From Symbiodinium natans (taxonomy: Eukaryota > Sar > Dinophyceae > Suessiales > Symbiodiniaceae), in the NCBI GenBank assembly GCA_905221605.1, contig CAJNDS010002221.1, positions 382,501-446,500 of the forward strand: 64,000 nt of DNA, in the 5' to 3' direction. The first letter of the stretch is position 1; every line of letters starts with the position of its first letter. Under the pieces are notes generated by a model that saw only the letters and a program-made list of their open reading frames with translations, was not told the origin of the DNA and ran no database searches. The translations under genes were made by a program, and so were the position numbers. Positions 53,899-62,970 of this stretch are shown in pieces.

Positions 53899-54239
53899 CA
53901 GGTAGGGGCGTCGGCAGGCAGACTTTAACCTCTGTGGTTACATAGAATCCTACCGTATATCTAAAGTTAGCCTGTGCTTTGGCTAGGGCATTCGCCCCCT
54001 AAGAGGAGAATGGTGCATCTGCAGGGGTTGAGGAGTTTAGGGTGTAGGGTTTGTAGGGTTTAGGATTTCAGGGTTTCGGGTTGTAGAGGGTTTAGGGCTC
54101 AGGGTGTTAGAGGGCTTATGTTGGGCTTCGGGTTGTTGTTCTTCGCAGTGGGGGGGGAGGGGGGGGTGATCGGGGGGAGGGGTTGTGGGGAGCATCTAGG
54201 CCCCCAAGCTACGGGGTATCTAGCTATGACCCTAAAGCT

Positions 54240-54361
54240 AAACCCTAAACCCTAAACCCTAAACCCTAAACCCTAAACCCTAAACCCTAAACCCTAAACC
54301 CTAAACCCTAAACCCTAAACCCTAAACCCTAAACCCTAAACCCTAAACCCTAAACCCTAAG
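54240..54361. repeat. CCCTAAA array
   Basis: Seventeen consecutive units, the longest perfect run seen, end at the AG that may serve the exon at 54362. Confidence 0.95.
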
Positions 54362-54461
54362 TGGAGCCTCTCTTGCTGCTTCGGATTTCGACGTGCCAGC
54401 CCCTCAACCCTCAACCAGGCCTTGGGAGAGCTGTTGAGGTCTACAATTCCGGTCTCTGCAC
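54362..54461 (+). CDS. Weak exon-like island
   Basis: The frame VEPLLLLRISTCQPLNPQP then GLGRAVEVYNSGLCT is open for 34 codons to GTAACC/TAA. It is preceded and followed by CCCTAAA arrays. Confidence 0.4.
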
Positions 54462-54540
54462 GTAACCCTAAACCCTAAACCCTAAACCCTAAACCCTAAA
54501 CCCTAAACCCTAAACCCTAAACCCGAAGCTTGGTGGGCAG

Positions 54541-54637
54541 CATTTTGCTCAAAGTAGCAGCGACCAACTGAACCGCAACACGTTTAATCGCCATGGCACG
54601 CTGTCTCGCAGCTGTGATCCTGGTTGCTTGCCTTTGA
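54541..54637 (+). CDS. Possible first exon with signal peptide
   Basis: After TGGTGGGCAG a short leader precedes ATG (54593, context CGCCATGG) encoding MARCLAAVILVACL, a signal-peptide-like start that reaches TGA at 54635. A competing frame (HFAQSSSDQLNRNTFNRH) spans the whole island. The two cannot be separated by sequence alone. Confidence 0.4.
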
Positions 54638-54638
54638 C

Positions 54639-54640
<2 letters not shown>

Positions 54641-54672
<32 letters not shown>

Positions 54673-54712
54673 TTTATTTATTTATTTTTTTTTTTTTTTT
54701 GGGGGGGGGGGG
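54641..54712. repeat. (AT)n, poly-T and poly-G tract
   Basis: (TA)n is followed by TTTATTTATTT, about 18 T and about 14 G. Assembly lengths are unreliable here. Confidence 0.9.
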
Positions 54713-55010
54713 GTAAATCTGCTTAGGGTTTAGGGCTTGGGGTTTAGGTTTAGGGTTTAGGGTTTAGGGTTTCGGGTTTAGGGTTTAGGGTTTAGGGTTC
54801 AGGGGAGGTTTCAACAAATCGGAATCGGACTCTGGGTTTAGGGCTTAGGGAGCAGGTAGTCGTTGGATACGAGGTGGTGGGCAAATCTTCAGGATTCATT
54901 GGGTATCTCTTCCCCCATTTCTCTCAGGACTCTCTCAACAACCGTCTGTCCCTCAAGCCCCAAACAAACACGACCCTAGGGAACAAGCCCTACTTTCTGG
55001 ACAGTAAACC

Positions 55011-55106
55011 CCAAAAAGTTGGAAGCCTTTTTAAGGACTTAATAGTGCTGGGATTCCCTATACTTTGCTCTTAGGGATTGAGGCTATTGAGTTTCCAACT
55101 TTTTGG
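55011..55106. mobile_element. Inverted-repeat element (family I)
   Basis: CCAAAAAGTTGGAA and TTCCAACTTTTTGG are perfect 14-bp inverted words 68 bp apart. Partially inverted flanks (CTGGACAGTA, TACTATAGTCCCAG) extend them. The ORF across it (54874-55074) is probably spurious. Confidence 0.55.
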
Positions 55107-55283
55107 CTTCTACTATAGTCCCAGAGTCTCAAAGCCAGCTCTTGCCCGCCCATTCCGAGAAGTTTTCCCACGCCGCGCACGCAAAAAACCCTAGACCCCA
55201 AACCCAAACCCTCAAGGGATCAGGGATTTCGGGTTTAGGGTTTAGGGTTTGAGGGCTTGTTTGAGCTGGCTTGATGGCCTGAG

Positions 55284-55376
55284 GCCTCGCTCATGGCCAC
55301 CGCCTCCGCCATAGAAGAAAACTTCTGCCGCTGACGCCGCAAGGGCTTCGGGTGGTGGGATGTGTTTTACACCCCG
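55284..55376 (+). CDS. Exon-like island, 30 codons
   Basis: GCCTGAG precedes LAHGHRLRHRRKLLPLTP then QGLRVVGCVLHPG, ending at the donor G|GTTTGT. GC-rich and basic. A CCCTAAA array follows instead of TTTAGGG. Confidence 0.5.
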
Positions 55377-55672
55377 GTTTGTCCCTAAACCCTAAACCCT
55401 AAACCCTAAACCCTAAACCCTAAACCCTAAACCCTAAACCCTAAACCCTGAATCGGGGTAGGGTTCCGGTGTGTTCTGAGCCAAGAAGCAATCACGCGGT
55501 AGCCCTTGTGGGTTGATTATAACTTACTCAGCCAATGGTAGAACTTTAACCCTAAAGCTTGAACCCGAAACCCTATACCCCTATTCCCCGGTTCTTGTAC
55601 AAGTATCTGTAGAACTTCAACCCTAAACCCTAAACCCGTACCCCGAAACCCTGGTTCTTGGGGAGAAATAAG

Positions 55673-55752
55673 GCTACGAGTGGCTTTGTACAGGATATGC
55701 CCGGCCCACAGATGACGGGGCTGGCTGTGACCTTCGCCACTCGAAGCCCTGG
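55673..55752 (+). CDS. Exon-like island, 26 codons
   Basis: GAGAAATAAG is followed by YEWLCTGYARPTDDGAGC then DLRHSKPW, ending at the donor G|GTTTATTTGC. The frame stays open a further 100 nt. Cys/Trp/Tyr-rich, plausibly part of an extracellular or Zn-binding domain. Not assigned. Confidence 0.66.
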
Positions 55753-56082
55753 GTTTATTTGCTAGTCCCTAAACCACAACCCTACAATGCCCTTCACTGT
55801 CGAACCAACGTCAACAGGGGGAGGTGGGGGGCAAAGCCAACTAAAACAATTGGTAGGGCCCTATCACTTGCAAGGGTCCGAGACAATGCCCTGTCAGTCC
55901 TAGCAACCCCCTAAACCCCAATCCCTTAAACCCCGAAATCTTGCGTCCCAACAACCCGAACCCTACACCCCCTGGCGCCCTAAACCCTACAACGCCGAAT
56001 TCACAAAACAGAGAAAAATGAGAGATAAAATAAGAAGAAACAAAAGAAACACTCAAACGCCTTGTGCCACCAAAGACATCCC

Positions 56083-56148
56083 ATCAGACCCCCTGCTAAC
56101 CCTAAACCCTAAACCCTAAACCCTAAACCCTAATCAGACCCCCTGCTA
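56083..56148. repeat. CCCTAAA array flanked by 16-bp direct duplication
   Basis: ATCAGACCCCCTGCTA occurs at 56083-56098 and again, identically, at 56133-56148. Between them are five ACCCTAA units. This is the footprint expected of insertion into a duplicated target. Confidence 0.85.
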
Positions 56149-56320
56149 GCAGGGGTTTACGCTGCCAGCAACTTAGGAATTCGGCAGGTTCTGGGGCTTC
56201 CTAAACCCAGGGTTTAGGGTCTATCAGGGTTTAGGGTTCAGGGTTTAGGGTTTAGGGTTTATAGGGACCCCAAACCCCAAACCCTGAACACCCTGGACCT
56301 AAGGCACTTTTCCCGTTGAG

Positions 56321-56398
56321 CCGACGGAAGAGTTGTGCCCCCCAACAACAGAGGCCCTGGGCGTCCTTGGGCTGCTTTTTGTCCTAACCCTTTGGGGG
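56321..56398 (+). CDS. Exon-like island, hydrophobic end
   Basis: TTTTCCCGTTGAG precedes PTEELCPPTTEALGVLG then LLFVLTLWG, ending at GT before TTTAGGG. An earlier donor GTCCTAA at 56381 is possible. The second half resembles a membrane segment. Confidence 0.58.
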
Positions 56399-56578
56399 GT
56401 TTAGGGTTTGGGGTTTAGGGTTTATGGTGTAGGATTTAGGGTTTAGGGTTTAGCGTTCCTAAACCCTAAGCCCTAAACCCTATGTAAATCCTGTTAAACC
56501 CTATTAAAGCCTAGTCCCTAAAATCCTTTGGTTCAGGCTTCTGAGGCACAAAAATTCCAAAACCCAACCCTTCGGCAG

Positions 56579-56632
56579 AAGGTCCGTTTGCACAGGCGGT
56601 CTTCCCATCAAGCCTGCATTTCACGTTCGGGG
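56579..56632 (+). CDS. Short exon-like island
   Basis: CCCTTCGGCAG is followed by GPFAQAVFPSSLHFTFG, ending at the GC donor GCTTATGG. Aromatic, strand-like. Confidence 0.55.
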
Positions 56633-56920
56633 GCTTATGGTTTTAGGGGTACAGGGTTTAGGGTTATTAGGGTCAGGGTATACAGGGTTTATGGGGTTTA
56701 GGGTTTAGGGGTACCAGGTTTAGGGATTAGGGATTGTAGGGTGTAGGGCGTCGACTGACTTTGGTGACTTGCGAGTCTCTGGATAGTATCTTCAGGACAC
56801 CCATGCCCTATACCTTACGGTACCCAGCAATTGAGCACTCATCAAGGTGACACAAATTAGGTACGGAAAGAAACCCTAAACCCGAAACCCTAAACCCTAA
56901 ACCCTAAACCCTACATCCAG

Positions 56921-56986
56921 CAGTTCAATTCGCCGCACCATGATCTGAATGGCCCAAACCCCAACCTTCACCCAGAGTCCATGAAG
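56921..56986 (+). CDS. Exon-like island, 22 codons
   Basis: CTACATCCAG precedes QFNSPHHDLNGPNPNLHP then ESMK, phase 0 at both ends, with donor AAG|GTGGTT. CCCTAAA units precede it. His/Asn/Pro-rich. Not assigned. Confidence 0.66.
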
Positions 56987-57200
56987 GTGGTTTCCGAAGA
57001 TAGGGGGTACCCTTTTTTGGGGGTCCCTTTTACGGGGTGGGGTATAAGAGGGGTGCCCCTATTTTGGGAAACATGCAGAGAAGTCGGGTTTAGGGTTTAG
57101 GGTTTAGAGTTTAGAGTTTAGAGTTTAGAGACTTAAATAGGAGCACAAGGTTCAACTCCTTCAAGCCCGACGCACTGCCGATCCTTCGGCGCTTTAGCCC

Positions 57201-57290
57201 CCCTTTTGCTAACAGTCCTTCATAGGGACTATAGTGCCCCCCATCATAACCCCGATGAAGGAGCCGTTAGTATAAGGGGGAACATCCCAC
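57201..57290. mobile_element. MITE-like element, family E (diverged)
   Basis: It contains AACAGTCCTTCATAGGGACT, ATAGTGCCCCCC and GTTAGTATAAGGGGGAACAT, matching 62120-62225. Confidence 0.6.
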
Positions 57291-57344
57291 ATAACCGGGG
57301 TTACAAGTATCACCCTAAACCCGAAACCCTAAACCCTAAACCCC

Positions 57345-57442
57345 ATGGACCTCCAAGTCGCAAGTAGCCCCGCCGCCAAGGACCTTGATCCCACAAACAA
57401 CTGCATCTTGTACTCTGCCCCTCGCCTGGTTCTGCATCGACG
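57345..57442 (+). CDS. Exon-like island, possible start
   Basis: ATG at 57345 opens MDLQVASSPAAKDLDPTN then NCILYSAPRLVLHR, ending at the donor CG|GTTTAGGG. An acceptor CTCCAAG (57357) in the same frame would make it internal. CCCTAAA precedes and TTTAGGG follows. Confidence 0.7.
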
Positions 57443-57555
57443 GTTTAGGGTTTAGGGTGTAGGGTTTAGGGTTTAGGGTTTAGGGTTTGGGGCGTGCGCG
57501 GGGGCGGGCAGGGGTTCCGCCATGCAGTGTGGGAAACCCCCAACTCTCTTTGTAG

Positions 57556-57602
57556 CCAAAATTGCTTTGGGACCTGACCCAGCAGCCTTCTGAAAGTGGA
57601 AC
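57556..57602 (+). CDS. Short exon-like island
   Basis: A strong pyrimidine acceptor AACTCTCTTTGTAG is followed by PKLLWDLTQQPSESG and the donor GTAGATTG. Confidence 0.58.
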
Positions 57603-57873
57603 GTAGATTGTAGGGCTGTTGCTGGCCCTAGACGCAGCAAACGCTCCACACGCTCCCGATCACAGCACGTTTTTCAAAAGTGGCCTGCATGTTTACCACG
57701 CCCAGAAAGTTGCCTCAACCTTCATTCCTGCATTTTGTTCTGCAGTTTTTCTCGAAAACGCCAGGATAAAATGGAAATGAGTCTTCACCTGCCCGTGTTG
57801 ATTGCCTGGCCCACGCAACCCTAAATCCCAAACCTTGAGCCTTATTATAAACCTAAACCCTAAACCCCAAAAG

Positions 57874-57964
57874 GTGATGAACAACAACAAGAGCTGCAGC
57901 ACTGTCTGCAGCGAGAAGAACGCCAAGTGCGTGAATGCCGTCGACGATCTGCGCACGTGTCTGG
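57874..57964 (+). CDS. Cysteine-rich exon-like island
   Basis: CCCCAAAAG precedes VMNNNKSCSTVCSEKNAK then CVNAVDDLRTCLG, with a GC donor at 57965. The same frame reaches TAA at 57982 inside a CCCTAA repeat. Four cysteines in 22 residues suggest a small disulfide-bonded repeat. Not assigned. Confidence 0.68.
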
Positions 57965-58072
57965 GCCGAAGCCCTAATCCCTAAAGCATTGTGAGCTTGC
58001 CTTCAACATGGGATAGAAGTAACCCTAAACCCTAAACCCTAGACCCTAAACCGTAGTGGGCTTCGTGTCAAG

Positions 58073-58120
58073 TCAGCCTTGCAGCGGCTCCGAGGATTTG
58101 TGTTTGCTTCCCTGCCCCCC
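58073..58120 (+). CDS. Short exon-like island before poly-C
   Basis: GTGTCAAG is followed by SALQRLRGFVFASL and then a long C tract (58118-58190), which gives a spurious poly-proline ORF. Confidence 0.42.
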
Positions 58121-58221
58121 CCCCCCCCGCCCCCCACAACTCCGCCGCAGCTCCCCCCCCCCCCAACTCCCCCCCCCCCCCCCCCAGCTGCCCCCCTAAA
58201 ACCTCAAGCTTTGAGCCTGTC

Positions 58222-58376
58222 TACTTGGAGGTTCACGGTACTTATTCATGGTACTTTTTTAACCAACTCAACTGTAACTGTACTTATAGCCCACTTACAA
58301 GCCCCTTTAAGTGCCCTCAAGTGGTTTACAAGCCCCTTAAGAGAATTGGTTCATAAGTACCATGAACCTCCAAGTA
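58222..58376. mobile_element. MITE-like element, family B
   Basis: TACTTGGAGGTTCACGGTAC at the left is inverted to GTACCATGAACCTCCAAGTA at the right (one mismatch). The core has AACTGTACTTATAGCCCAC and inverted CCCCTTAAG words. It ends 8 bp before the acceptor of the next exon. Confidence 0.75.
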
Positions 58377-58384
58377 GGCTGTAG

Positions 58385-58549
58385 ATTTTACCTTGCGCTC
58401 CGTGCTCAAACTGATCAGGAAGAAGCCTTGCCAGTACAACAAGGAGGAGCATGTGGATTGTGAGACTGCGAACTACTATGAAGCCCAGCTGCACGAAATG
58501 TCTTGGACAGTTTCGGATGGGCGGCTCGTAGGGCGTTACGTAGCCGAAA
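58385..58549 (+). CDS. Exon-like island, 55 codons
   Basis: AGGCTGTAG precedes FTLRSVLKLIRKKPCQYN, KEEHVDCETANYYEAQLH and EMSWTVSDGRLVGRYVAE, ending at the donor GTAGGT. Composition and GC3 are clearly coding. The upstream MITE lies directly against the acceptor. Not assigned to a family. Confidence 0.76.
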
Positions 58550-58862
58550 GTAGGTATTATTCATCACCCTAAAGCCTTAAACCCTAAAGCCCTAAACCCT
58601 AAGCCCTACATCATGAGCCTCAAAGTCCTGAAGCCCCATACCCTAAAGCCCTGAACCCTACGCCCTAAATCAAGAGCCTCAAAGTTGCCAGGATGTGTAT
58701 CCTTGGAGTCCTAGGATCATACACGCGTGATAGGGGCGTAAGAGAGAGTGTTGTAGTGGATGGCCTCTACAAAAACCATAGAACTGCCCACCTGTAGCCT
58801 GTAGCCGTCTTGAAATTTCAAACTTGGGTCAAAGGGTTTAGGGTTTGTTTAGGGTTTAGTGT

Positions 58863-58944
58863 TGAGGGTTCAGGGTTCAGGGTTCAGGGTTCAGGGTTCA
58901 GGGTTCAGGGTTCAGGGCTCAGGGCTCAGGGTTCAGGGTTCAGT
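58863..58944. repeat. TTCAGGG heptamer array
   Basis: Eleven TTCAGGG units with two CTCAGGG form a homogeneous variant array. A repetitive ORF (GFRVQGS...) is its translation. Confidence 0.92.
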
Positions 58945-58979
58945 GACCCTTCAGCCCTGAAACCCAAAAGCTCCGCAAG

Positions 58980-59024
58980 TTTGCCTTACAACTGGCACAG
59001 ACACCCTGAGCACGCGTCGGACAA
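58980..59024 (+). CDS. Short exon-like island
   Basis: AGCTCCGCAAG is followed by one base and LPYNWHRHPEHASD, ending at the donor GTAGCC. His/Trp-rich. Confidence 0.5.
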
Positions 59025-59399
59025 GTAGCCGAATCCTCTGGCACCTTTCGGATGTAGGTGTTTTTTTGGTTTTAGGGTTTAGGCGGCGAACCTACAAACC
59101 GCACATAAGCCCTCATGGAGGGGTAGACCCAAACCTCGAAGCCTTCAAAACTCTGAAACAGCTGCAATCCTTGAAGCCCTAAACCCTAAAACCCCGAAAA
59201 CCCTGACCCCAAACCCTAAACCCTCAAACCCTTGAAAAGCCCTGAAGTCCTTGAAGCCCCTGGAAACTTGAAACCCCTAAGACCCCTTTAAAGAGTTCCC
59301 CGCGGGCTTGGGCGGCTGGTAAAGAGGTGGTGGTTTTAGGGTGTAGGGTTTAGGGTTTAGGGTTTAGGGTTTAGGGTTTAGGGCTTGGTCAGAACTCAA

Positions 59400-59991
59400 G
59401 TCCGAGAATCCCCCCCCAAAACCCCCCTAAACCCCTAAAAACCCCTAAACACCTGAACACCTTTAACCCCAACCCAAAACCCCTAAACCCTAAAGCCCCT
59501 GAAAACCCCCGACCCCGCTCCCCCCCCCCAAAAAAAAAAAGAAGAATAAAAAAACGAAGAAGAAAAAAAAGAAAAGAATAAGTAAAAACAACGAATAAAT
59601 AAAGTCATAAGAGCAGTAATAATGAAAGATCTGAGGACCTCCATAACCCCAAAAACGTAACCGCTAAACCCTAAGCCCCTTAAACCCCCTGAAACTTCCA
59701 AAAATCTGAGGACCTCCATGACCCTAAAACCTAAAGCCTAAAACCCTAAAAACCCAAAAAAAAACCCTAAAAACCCTAAAAACCCTAGAAACCCTAAAAC
59801 CCTAAGCACCTAAAACCCTAAGCTCCTTGAAACCCCAAACCCCTCCCAAAAGATCTGAGGACCTCCCTTCCCCTAAACCCTGCACCCTTACCCCCCCTTA
59901 AAACCTAAACCATAAACCCTAAACCCTAAACCCTAAACCCTAAACCCTAAACCCTAAACCCTAAACCCTAAACCCCCCAAAAAGATCTGAG
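59400..59991. repeat. CCCTAAA-type tract with repeated exon edge
   Basis: AGATCTGAGGACCTCC-type sequence occurs near 59625, 59703 (slightly changed), 59850 and 59982, each followed by C-rich CCCTAAA-like sequence. The last copy is the acceptor and first codons of the exon at 59992. Confidence 0.8.
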
Positions 59992-60060
59992 GACCTCCAT
60001 TGCATCTGCGAGGTGCCAAAGGAAGTGGAGTCCGAGTCGCCCTGCTGGGAATCTCTTAGG
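59992..60060 (+). CDS. Exon-like island, 23 codons
   Basis: GATCTGAG precedes DLHCICEVPKEVESESPC then WESLR, phase 0, with donor GTGGTTAG. Acidic with three cysteines. A CCCTAAA array (59920-59975) precedes and TTTAGGG follows. Confidence 0.66.
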
Positions 60061-60567
60061 GTGGTTAGTACCATGGTCTCTAAAGGTTTAGGGTTTAGGG
60101 TTTAGGGTATAGGGCCGGTATAGGGTTTAGGGTTCAGGGTTTCAGGGTTCTGGGTTTTAGAGTTTTAGAGTTTAGGGTTTAGGGTTTAGGGTTTAGGATC
60201 TCGGGTTTGCGGTTGTATATGTGCCCTTTGTTGGGGAACACCTCGATACCCCTGATATACCCTACAAAACCCAAGGGCCCATACCTCGGGTTTTCTTTGT
60301 AGAGGACTGCTACTGCCGAGTAATGTGGCAGGCGTGGTGTTTTCTATCATAGCACTGCTGAGTAGCCTTGCTTGCGTAAACGCCTGTAGGCTATTTCTAC
60401 TTGTTTGAGAATACTTTGTGCTGATTTCTGCATTCATGTATCTATATTTTCATGTCTATCAACTTATTCATGGACCCTGATGGCATAAACCCCAGACCCT
60501 AAACCCTAAGGGCTATAAGGGTCATATTCACTCTTCAAGCTCTTGCAATCATCTTGCCAGATTTAAG

Positions 60568-60630
60568 CCGCCAAAGTCCAAAGCCAAAGGTGTGACTACC
60601 TGTACCCGCTGAAGGGCAAGGACTGGGGAG
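60568..60630 (+). CDS. Exon-like island, 20 codons
   Basis: CCAGATTTAAG is followed by AKVQSQRCDYLYPLKGKD then WG, ending at the donor G|GTTCAGG. Protein-like. Followed by a TTCAGGG/TTTAGGG tract. Confidence 0.64.
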
Positions 60631-60900
60631 GTTCAGGTTTCAGGTTTCAGGGTTCAGGGTTCAGGGTTTAGGGTTAGGGTCTAGTTCAGGGTTCAGACTT
60701 CAGGCTTCAGGGTTTAGGGTTTAGGATTAGGGTCTAGTTCAGGGTTCAGGGTTCAGGCTTCAGGGTTTAGGGTTTAGGGCTGGGGCCTAGTTCAGGGTTC
60801 AGGGTTCAGGCTTCAGGGTTTAGGGTTTAGGGCTAGGGTCTAGTTCAGGGCAGTTCAGGGTTCAGGGTTTAGGCTTCAGGGTTTAGGGTTAAGGGTTTGG
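60631..60900. repeat. ~65-bp tandem repeat in TTCAGGG DNA
   Basis: GGGTCTAGTTCAGGGTTCAG... recurs near 60676, 60731, 60786 and 60838. It is a higher-order repeat composed of TTCAGGG and TTTAGGG heptamers. Confidence 0.82.
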
Positions 60901-60970
60901 GGTGTCTGCGCAAAGAGAGGCCTGAACTCCTAATGCGGGGACCTCAAGATAAAGCTACGTACCACAACAG

Positions 60971-61019
60971 GGTTTTACATCGGAATTGTACAGCATCCTT
61001 CTCATGGCACGCGAACCAA
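60971..61019 (+). CDS. Short exon-like island
   Basis: ACCACAACAG precedes GFTSELYSILLMAREP, ending at the donor GTAGTAC. A good helical peptide. Confidence 0.58.
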
Positions 61020-61109
61020 GTAGTACTTCGCTAAGGTCTGGGCTAGGGTTTTTGTGCTTAGGGTTTACACCATGAAGCCTTGAAGCCTAGATATCCCCAG
61101 ACACTAAGC

Positions 61110-61218
61110 CCAGAGGGTCCATTTGTAGTACTATTATGGAATTAGGTACCCCAAAACCCTGTTTAGTATGGTTTTTAGGTACCTAATTCCATAATAGTAC
61201 TACAAATGGACCCTCTGG
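61110..61218. mobile_element. Perfect 41-bp inverted-repeat element (family D)
   Basis: The left arm 61110-61150 (GAGGGTCCATTTGTAGTACT and on to GGTACC) is matched without error by the right arm 61178-61218. The loop is 27 bp. Perfect arms imply a recent origin or conversion. Confidence 0.85.
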
Positions 61219-61352
61219 GAAGTGACCCCAAGCCCAAACGGCAAGCAACCCATATACCTCCGAACAACTACGCTAAACCCTACAACCTAACCCCTACATA
61301 GCCCTACATAAGGCTAGGACGCCCAGTAGTGCCCCTATTCCCTTTTCCCTAA

Positions 61353-61449
61353 GGTTCCATGTACCTCATTATTATGTAGTTGGGCCCTAAACTCCCCAAA
61401 TAGCAGGTACTTTAGGGCCCAAGTATTCCCTGTTTAGGTACATGGACCC
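61353..61449. mobile_element. MITE-like element, family C
   Basis: The ends are GGTTCCATGTACCT and AGGTACATGGACC, with inner words TTGGGCCCTAAA and TTTAGGGCCCAAG. Confidence 0.68.
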
Positions 61450-62119
61450 TCAGGGTTTTTGAGGCTGAGGATCCCCTAACGAAAAAAGGGGGCCCTTTTT
61501 TCTCCTAGGTTACTGGGGATCGGGGATCCTAGAAAGCCAGAAACATACGTAGCCTAAATCCTAAAGTCATCTCCGTGCCCCCTATGTACATGTTTGGTTT
61601 GTGTCTGGGACTTGTTAGAGAGCAAGATCTGGGTGCCTGGTGTGTGTGTGTGGGGGTGGGTAGGAGCTACAGTCTCAACCCGAAACTTTCGAAACTTTTT
61701 AGGCCTCATTTCTGTTGAAGGCTTCGGTAGGCCTAGGGTCCGAACCCAATACCTCAACCTAGCTAGAACCTCAATCGCGGTTTTGTTTTCGGGGGTTGTA
61801 GGGGTTAGGGTCTAGGGTTTAGGGGAGCGGGGGGGGAGGAGGAGGTTGATTAGAATTTAATTGTAAAGTCCAATGGGCCCGAATCCCGAAATAGCCGAAC
61901 TGAGCATAGACATTTACGTTTTTGGAGGGTCCCCGTGCTCTTAAAAATGGGTATGTCGAACTATTCTTAGTCAAGCCCACCCCTGTTTTTGGGGGATCGT
62001 GCAACTGGCCAACTTTTGGTAGCAATAAAAGCTACACTTGGAAGGGGGGGGGGGGGGGGGCGGCGGCGGGGCTGGCGGACGAGTCGAGGCTTATTTAGGG
62101 TTTAGGGTTAACGGTACTG
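61450..62119. other. Intron or intergenic stretch
   Basis: No telomere array is present. It contains a GT-rich tract near 61640, two overlapping weak ORFs (61554-61815) and a run of about 18 G at 62043-62060. No supported exon. Confidence 0.5.
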
Positions 62120-62225
62120 GCTTGGAGTGTTCCCTCTTATACTTGCAGTCCTTAATAGGGATTATAGTACCCCCTATTCGAATCCTCAGTAAGGACTGTT
62201 AGTATAAGGGGGAACATCCCAACCG
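62120..62225. mobile_element. MITE-like element, family E
   Basis: The left end GTGTTCCCTCTTATACTTGC mirrors the right end GTTAGTATAAGGGGGAACAT, giving ~30-bp imperfect inverted ends. The core has AGTCCTTAATAGGGATTATA. Confidence 0.68.
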
Positions 62226-62516
62226 TGTAACTTCCCTAAGATCAAACAAATACGCAGTTGAGGGTCTAGGGATACTGGGGCTCCTTATGTAAAAGGGTGC
62301 CTTGTTGTTGTTTAAGGGGCTCTCTTTATTTCAGGGAACCTAACCTCCAAACAAGGGAATACGGCGAAGCCATAAACCCCTAAAGCTTATAACTTGGCCC
62401 AGTAGCCACATTTTAATCAGGGCAACCTGTGTTCGGATAAACCCTACACCCTAAACCCTACACTCTACACCCTAAACCCTAAACCCTAAACCCTCACCAC
62501 TAGACTTTCATCGCAG

Positions 62517-62570
62517 AACGAAGTGGAGTGCACGGAGGGCACCTTCACCACGGAGCTCAAGGAGCTCTGA
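62517..62570 (+). CDS. Probable terminal exon
   Basis: CTTTCATCGCAG is followed by NEVECTEGTFTTELKEL and TGA at 62568. CCCTAAA units precede it and TTTAGGG follows. A GC donor inside GGAGCTC would be the alternative to the stop. Confidence 0.64.
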   Translation, partial: NEVECTEGTFTTELKEL

Positions 62571-62790
62571 AAAAGAGGGCTTCCAGTGGTTCTCTTCAGG
62601 GTTTCGGGTTAAGGGTTTAGGGTTTCGGGTTTAGGGTTTGGGGTTTAGGGTTTAGGGTTTAGGGTAAGTTCAAACAGTTTCGAATTTGGGGGGGCCCGAG
62701 GGGCTGACAGGTTTGAAGTCTACGGTTGTGAGGGAGAATCACCCTGAGCCCTAACCCTGAACCCCAAACTTTAGGGTAAAGTACCTGCAG

Positions 62791-62849
62791 CTCGCAAAAA
62801 CCCGAGCTAAGGGAGTTGAAGGGCGAGCTTGCAGGTGCATCCGGACGTG
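62791..62849 (+). CDS. Exon-like island, 19 codons
   Basis: GTACCTGCAG precedes LAKTRAKGVEGRACRCIR then T, ending at the GC donor GCTCAGGG. Basic with two cysteines. Confidence 0.6.
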
Positions 62850-62970
62850 GCTCAGGGCTAAGGGTTAGGCCATTATGGCTTAATGTGCAGTTTTGGTTTA
62901 GGGTTTAGGGCTAAGGGTTAGTGAAGCCTTAGTGGCTTAATGTGCTATGTACATCGGCAGGGTTTAGGCG

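Noticed and set aside
58079-58384. Poly-proline ORF of 101 codons
   Set aside because: Driven by long C tracts and then a MITE; only the first few codons (58073-58120) look exon-like.
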